DNA of 64,000 nt, from the NCBI GenBank assembly GCA_030248225.1, contig JASANE010020387.1:112501-176500 (forward strand), read 5' to 3'. The notes under the pieces are model-generated. The model was not told where the DNA came from. It searched no databases and was given only the letters and a program-made list of their open reading frames with translations. This document shows, one piece after another, positions 54,401 through 60,400 of the stretch. A program made the translations under genes and the position numbers. Source of the DNA: Trileptium ribeirensis (lineage: Eukaryota; Nematoda; Enoplea; Enoplida; Thoracostomopsidae). Position 1 is the stretch's first letter. The number at the start of each line of letters is the position of its first letter.

Positions 54401-57400
54401 TAAGTACGTATTATTTCTTTAGCTTTATATAGTAGCAGCAAGTGTGTATATAAACAAGTGTTCTTTTCCATTATACCCCCAGCTTGCGTTTGGCCAAAGA
54501 TGGTCAGGTTCTGGAAATTTTGGTATTTTTGTGATCCTCGAGAACTCCCCTGATCATTTCTACCAAAAAATAGAATTTTTAAAATTTTAGATTTTTTTGG
54601 GTCCTGAGGGTCCCCCCTTGGGACCCCAAAAATTTTTTCTTAAAAATTAGATTTTTACCCACCATTCGACGCGGCTTGACGAGCTGAATCGAATGTGTAA
54701 TGGCCAAAAATTATCGGGGGCTGAGAGGCTCAGCAACTGAACAGTTTTGGCAATAACTTAGGATGCTTTATCGGATTCCGTTAAGATTAACAATCGTCAA
54801 GCCGCGTCGAATGGTGGGTAAAAGTCCAATTTTTAAGAAAATTTTTTTGGGTTCCCAAGGAAGGACCCTCAGGACCCGAAAAAATCGAAAATTTTAAAAA
54901 TTAAATTTTTTAGTCGAAATGATAACGGGAGGTCTCGAGGATCACAAAAATACCAAAATTTCCAGAATCTGACCATTTTTGGGCAAATGCAGGCTGGGGA
55001 GATACATAATGGAAAAGAACCTAGACAAGTACTGCTTTGACAAAAAGTTTTATATTGATAAGTCAAAAAATATAAGTCCAGCGGGCAGTAACCTGAATAC
55101 CGATTCCGTGAAAGGGGTAAATAAAACCATACGGGAACCAGAATTCCGGTTAAGGATTGTCTAAAACATTAGCCGTTTTTCGTACAGCTATAGTCCAAAC
55201 ATACATTTTATGTGTTCCTTTCATAACCAGACAAAACAAGATTTTACTTCTTCAACAAATTGCCGTATAAAACGTAAGTAGGGCAAATATGATAAGTACT
55301 CCCCAGTATGTTTCATCGTGCCCATGGGAATTATTCATTTTAGTTGAATCATTCACAGAGACGTCGTGTATGTTAAAACTCGACTAGTTCAACCTGATTT
55401 GTACACAAAAATGTGGATTACTTAGAACTACTTAAGCCGGAACTTTTGAACCTGAACATTGCACAACCACATAAACAATTCTAAGCATTTATATATTGCT
55501 GCAAACATATTGCGCTTCTAAATGTTGCAAACCAGCACATACTAAAGTTCACTACTAAGAAATATGCTCAGTAATTCAGGGGTGCAGTACGCCGCTCAAA
55601 AGTGTGGGGGTGCTACCCCAAGTTACGGGAGCCTTTTTTGTCGGAAAGTGGGCCTCCCCCGTGCAGGGTTTTTTTTGTTTTATTTCTACATAGCCAATTG
55701 GCTAAAACCACCAAAATATTTTTAGCCAATCCAAAAATCTTTTAGTCAAATTCTCACAAAACTCGCGGGTGGCATTCTGGGCAATTTGCACTGGAAAAAT
55801 TTGAGAAATTGTGCCAAGTGCCAGAAACAGGTATATGCACTATATAGGATGTAAGAAGTGAACAGCAATTTACTTATATTTTTAGCGTGCACATTTTTAG
55901 TGAACTGTAGTGACTGGGATAACTTCATGCTTCTTTGCATGTGGAAATTTTTTAAAAGTAGCCTTTAAGTAGTTTTAAAATTTTTTAGCCAATTTGGCTA
56001 AAGGATCTAAATTTTTTTTAGCCAATACACAAATTTTTTAGCCATGGCTAAAGAATTGGCTAATAAAAAAAACACTGCCCCCGTGCTGCACCCCAGCAGG
56101 AACTACGTCCTAGTTAAGAAACAGAGTTTATTGTTAAATGTTTAGATATAGATCATCATAGAGCAATTTTCTTTCAGAACCGGAGAATTCAATATTTATA
56201 GTAATGTGGAATATCTGTGGAATAATATTATAGTAATGGTATGCCTAATAGCTCAACGCGAAAGTACATGGAGCGAAATTGAATACTCTGCCATCAATGT
56301 GGCGCATACATTCAGTGCTGTGCAGTTTATGATTGGTTGCATAATGGAACTTCTCGAGTTGGAGAACCGCAAAAACGTGAGACACACCAAGTCGATCATC
56401 ATAACAAAGCAATAATTATCGAAATTTCTATATTCCGCATCGTCTTCCAAATTAAAGTCCCACAGAGACAATAATAGTTATTTATTGACATTGACACAGA
56501 TACAAAACAATTCCAATTGCAAGCTGCGTATCTTAAATTAGAATTAAACTAATATATAGGAAAAAACTTAATATGCTTTCTAAGCGGTCAATGATTGTTG
56601 AACTTCAAATATTGCGGGACATCAATTTTTGTTAAAAGATGACGAAATTTTGATATATTTTCCTAATACTATGCTGTTGCCATCTAGCCATTATGGAAGA
56701 TCAACCCATGTAACATTTTATACCATTATTAAGTCATTATGAAATCGTGTTACCTCGAAGATTTCCATGTTAAATAATTTTAATATTTCTGTATACGGTA
56801 AATATGTGATGCACAATCAATGATAGACGAGTAAAGTATCGCTGAACTGTTTCGATAATATCAATATCGGATTATAAACTAGGTGACCAAACGTTACAGG
56901 GATATTCCAACATCGGTCTAACAAAACTGATGAATGCACACAATAATGCTAGTCTGTCATTAGTAAGAAAACATCGAAATGACATAATAATTTTGTAACA
57001 TTTTGGTAACATCATTACAGGTAATTTTGGTTGAAGTTTAGAATCTATTAAAACAACTGAATCCTTAAAATATCCACACAGCATTTCAACGATGTATTGC
57101 TCATATAATATTTTTATTTTTTGATTGCAGATATGTATAGTACCCGTCAAAATGACTGTCGCTCGCTCGCAACTAGTTCGATATAAATTTGTTCTAAAAT
57201 AGAATTTATTATTAATTTAGATAAATTTGAAAACTCGAGCGAGTCACTCGCTCGCTACTTGCACGAGCTTGCTCGCTTGAAATGCGACGGTCCTTTCTGG
57301 CGCGTACGGTATATACGAACATTTTTCAAGTGAAATTTAGTTGCCATAGCTTTGACGGAACTGGAATATAATTAAGGGCTCCTTGTAAAACAACGATGAC

Positions 57401-60400
57401 ATGACTTAAATTACAATTTTCGCAACAAAGATTTTAAAATCATCAGCGAATATCTTAATGTCTACATCAGGTAATTGTAGCGTATGTCATTTGTATACAG
57501 CATAAAAAGCAATAACAGACCTAAAACGCTCCTCTGTGGTACTCCAGATTTAACACAACGCAATGTCGAACAACGCGAATTTAACACAGAAAGTTCTGTT
57601 TGATACAAAAGCCTTAAACAAATGTAAAGCTAATCCTCAAATACCATATGCAAAAAACTTTTGTAAGAACATAAGGTGCGGCACTGTGTCAAAACCCTTT
57701 GTATAATCTATGTAAATTATGGTTCACCGGAATCAACTATTGTTGACCATTTCATTTTACACTGAAGCAAATGTGTGTGGTACGCTTTTTAAAAAACCTA
57801 TGTTGAGATACATTAATTAAATTATTGATCACAAGATGACACTTTGAATCATCAGCTACAATGCTTTTCATAATCCTGACACATATTGATAGAATGAAAT
57901 AGGTCTATAATTTCAAGGATCGGGTGGGTCCCCTTTTTTAAAATACAAGTAATCGCACCATGTAGTCATAGTTTGGTAAACTCCCATTGAAAAGACAGTT
58001 CAAAGATATGTACAAGCGGTATACTAATTACTTGATGTAGCTTTCTTATGAAAAATTGGGTAAATACTTCAGGCGAATAGCTTACTATATTTTTTAAGAT
58101 GGTGCGAAACGAAGAAAGGGGTGAAAGCTACTCAATTAAACGCGTTTAAAGTTTCAAAATTCTTTTCTGGTCAATATGCGGTAAATTTATATCATCGTCA
58201 AAATATACTCATTAAAAATCAGCCAATGAATTACAACGCGTTTCATCATCAATTACAGTTAAACCTTGCGCATTTTTTAAAATAGTCGAGTATAAATTTC
58301 TGCACTCATAACGTTTACCAAATTTATAATCCATTTTGAACATTTTAAAATTAAATATTCGTATTCTGTGTAATTATTTACAAGTCGACATTTACGCCAG
58401 ATTTTTTGTTACTCAGTAATCGCTTACGTAATATATTTTGGATGTTCAAAAACTTTTCTCTTATTGGTTTTTTTGGAACAATTATTCACATGTGGTCAGC
58501 TGAATTTTGTAAAATATTGCCCATTTTTCTTGTATTGTAAAAACTGTTCTGAGAATATATTCGCAATTAACAGAACTTAAGTAATTTGCAATACTCACAT
58601 TGAATAGTCATACATTGGAATACTGTTACAATTTTGAACAATTTTACCTGATAAAACAAATCTTATTGAAATATGACCTGAAGTTGCAAAATATTTATCT
58701 GCAGTAACTTGAAATATACGTATTTAATGTTGAATTACATACAATTAGATCTAGTGTGTTTTTCCTGGTGTTGCTAATTTTATCAACTGAATCAGTTCGT
58801 TTTCTTTCAGAGTCATTTTACTGCTTGAATATACATCCACATCGGTAATACTATATTAAAATATGGAAATACTGAGTATTTATAAGCGAATCTTATCCCT
58901 CACTTTGAAATTTCCATCGAGAGTGAACATGCCTCCCACCCACCCGGAGGCTATTGACAGGCCAGAAACATGGGAAAGCCCACAAAGGTGGTATATTATA
59001 ATACCAAAGAAATATTGAAAAACAAAGACATGCATACCTGATCCTCACAATCAGGCGAAAGAGCATTCGGCGCGGCATCACTCGGGAGTGGCTGTCCATC
59101 ATCCACGTGCCTAGCTTTCCACTGTACTTCATGATCATGGGCAACATTTTCCAAACATAGCAAAATATAGGTAAGTGTATAGTGGGCTGGACTTTTAGCC
59201 GTTGCATCAGGCTTTCCGTCGCGTCCTACCGGAGAAGGTGGCGCACAGTTGTAGTACTTGATTTCTTGTCCACATGCTTGAACTAAAGGATGTGATGCTT
59301 TGTAATCCCGCGCCATAATTTGCTCGCGCAACAACAATTTTTCAGCACATCGGGAAGATACCTTGTTTAGCAATCGCTGTTGAATGAGGCAGCGAAGAAC
59401 CCGGCCTAAAATGGTGGAGTCGTGTAACAATAACAAAAATTAGGTTTTGGGGTACCATATAACCACAAACAGCAAAAATACTTCTAGTAACGTACTGTTG
59501 TTGCTACAGTATAGCTTGCAAAACGGATAACCTGTAAAATAGACACAATATTACCAAAATATAGTGCTGAAATTTTGTGTATTTAATCAAATACCAATTA
59601 CAAACGTACTATTAAAACATCACGATGAAGCAATATAAACGAGAAAATAGTAGGCTTATGACAATCTACAGGTTTTCGGATTAGCTCATGCGATAAAAGT
59701 ATTGAGTTGCGTGGCACTTATACACCTACAGAGGTACACAGCTTGAAAATTGGATCATGCCAATCTATCTATCTGTAAGTTTTCGAAGTTGACCGTGCGA
59801 TATAAATATTTTAGGTACGTGGCACTTATGCACCTAATAAAACATTACGCTTGAAAATGGCTCATGACATTCATGTTTTGTCTTGAAAGTTGTGGTATAT
59901 AAATTTGAAAGTTGTGGTATATAAATTTCGAATGTTTATGCTTTTTGTCATTGTAGGAAAAAAATCAAGCGGTCTATGGTCTTAAAATGTACTGAAAATG
60001 GCAGTCACGTTGCCCTTAATGTATCGCCTTGACCAAATATGTAGCTACAATAAATCTTTAGCGATATATAAAGTGTAGACAATCTACCCGAGGACAGCAG
60101 TAAGAGTTGCTTCTTACCTGCATATGGTAAGTCGGGGTACACAAAAATGTACAGACGACTAACCTTCGCCCGCTTCTACATGCCGACATAGGTCTTCTCG
60201 TTCAACACGACAAGCATAATACAATGGGCGATCTAAATGAAAATCGTCGGTTTGAAGCTCAGCAATACGCAGCAGTTGTTGACGACACATAGACCTAAGT
60301 TCAAAACCTATGCTTTTATCATGGGATCCAGCAGGTTCCTTGCTTTTTTTCGTATCTGAGTCGACCAGTCGTTGCAAAAGACATTCGACAACTTCACCTT

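Larger units (their letters stand above)
51831..59037. other. GLG1 intron between exons 2 and 3, element-rich
   Basis: A 7.2-kb intron. It holds a dispersed repeat at 51960-52200, two opposed LINE reverse transcriptase fragments, the long foldback at 54460-55020, a hAT fragment at 55124-55292 and the hAT-like element at 55577-56096. The remainder is AT-rich and unclassified. No GLG1 exon is needed, because exon 2 joins exon 3 in phase with correct repeat spacing. Confidence 0.75.
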
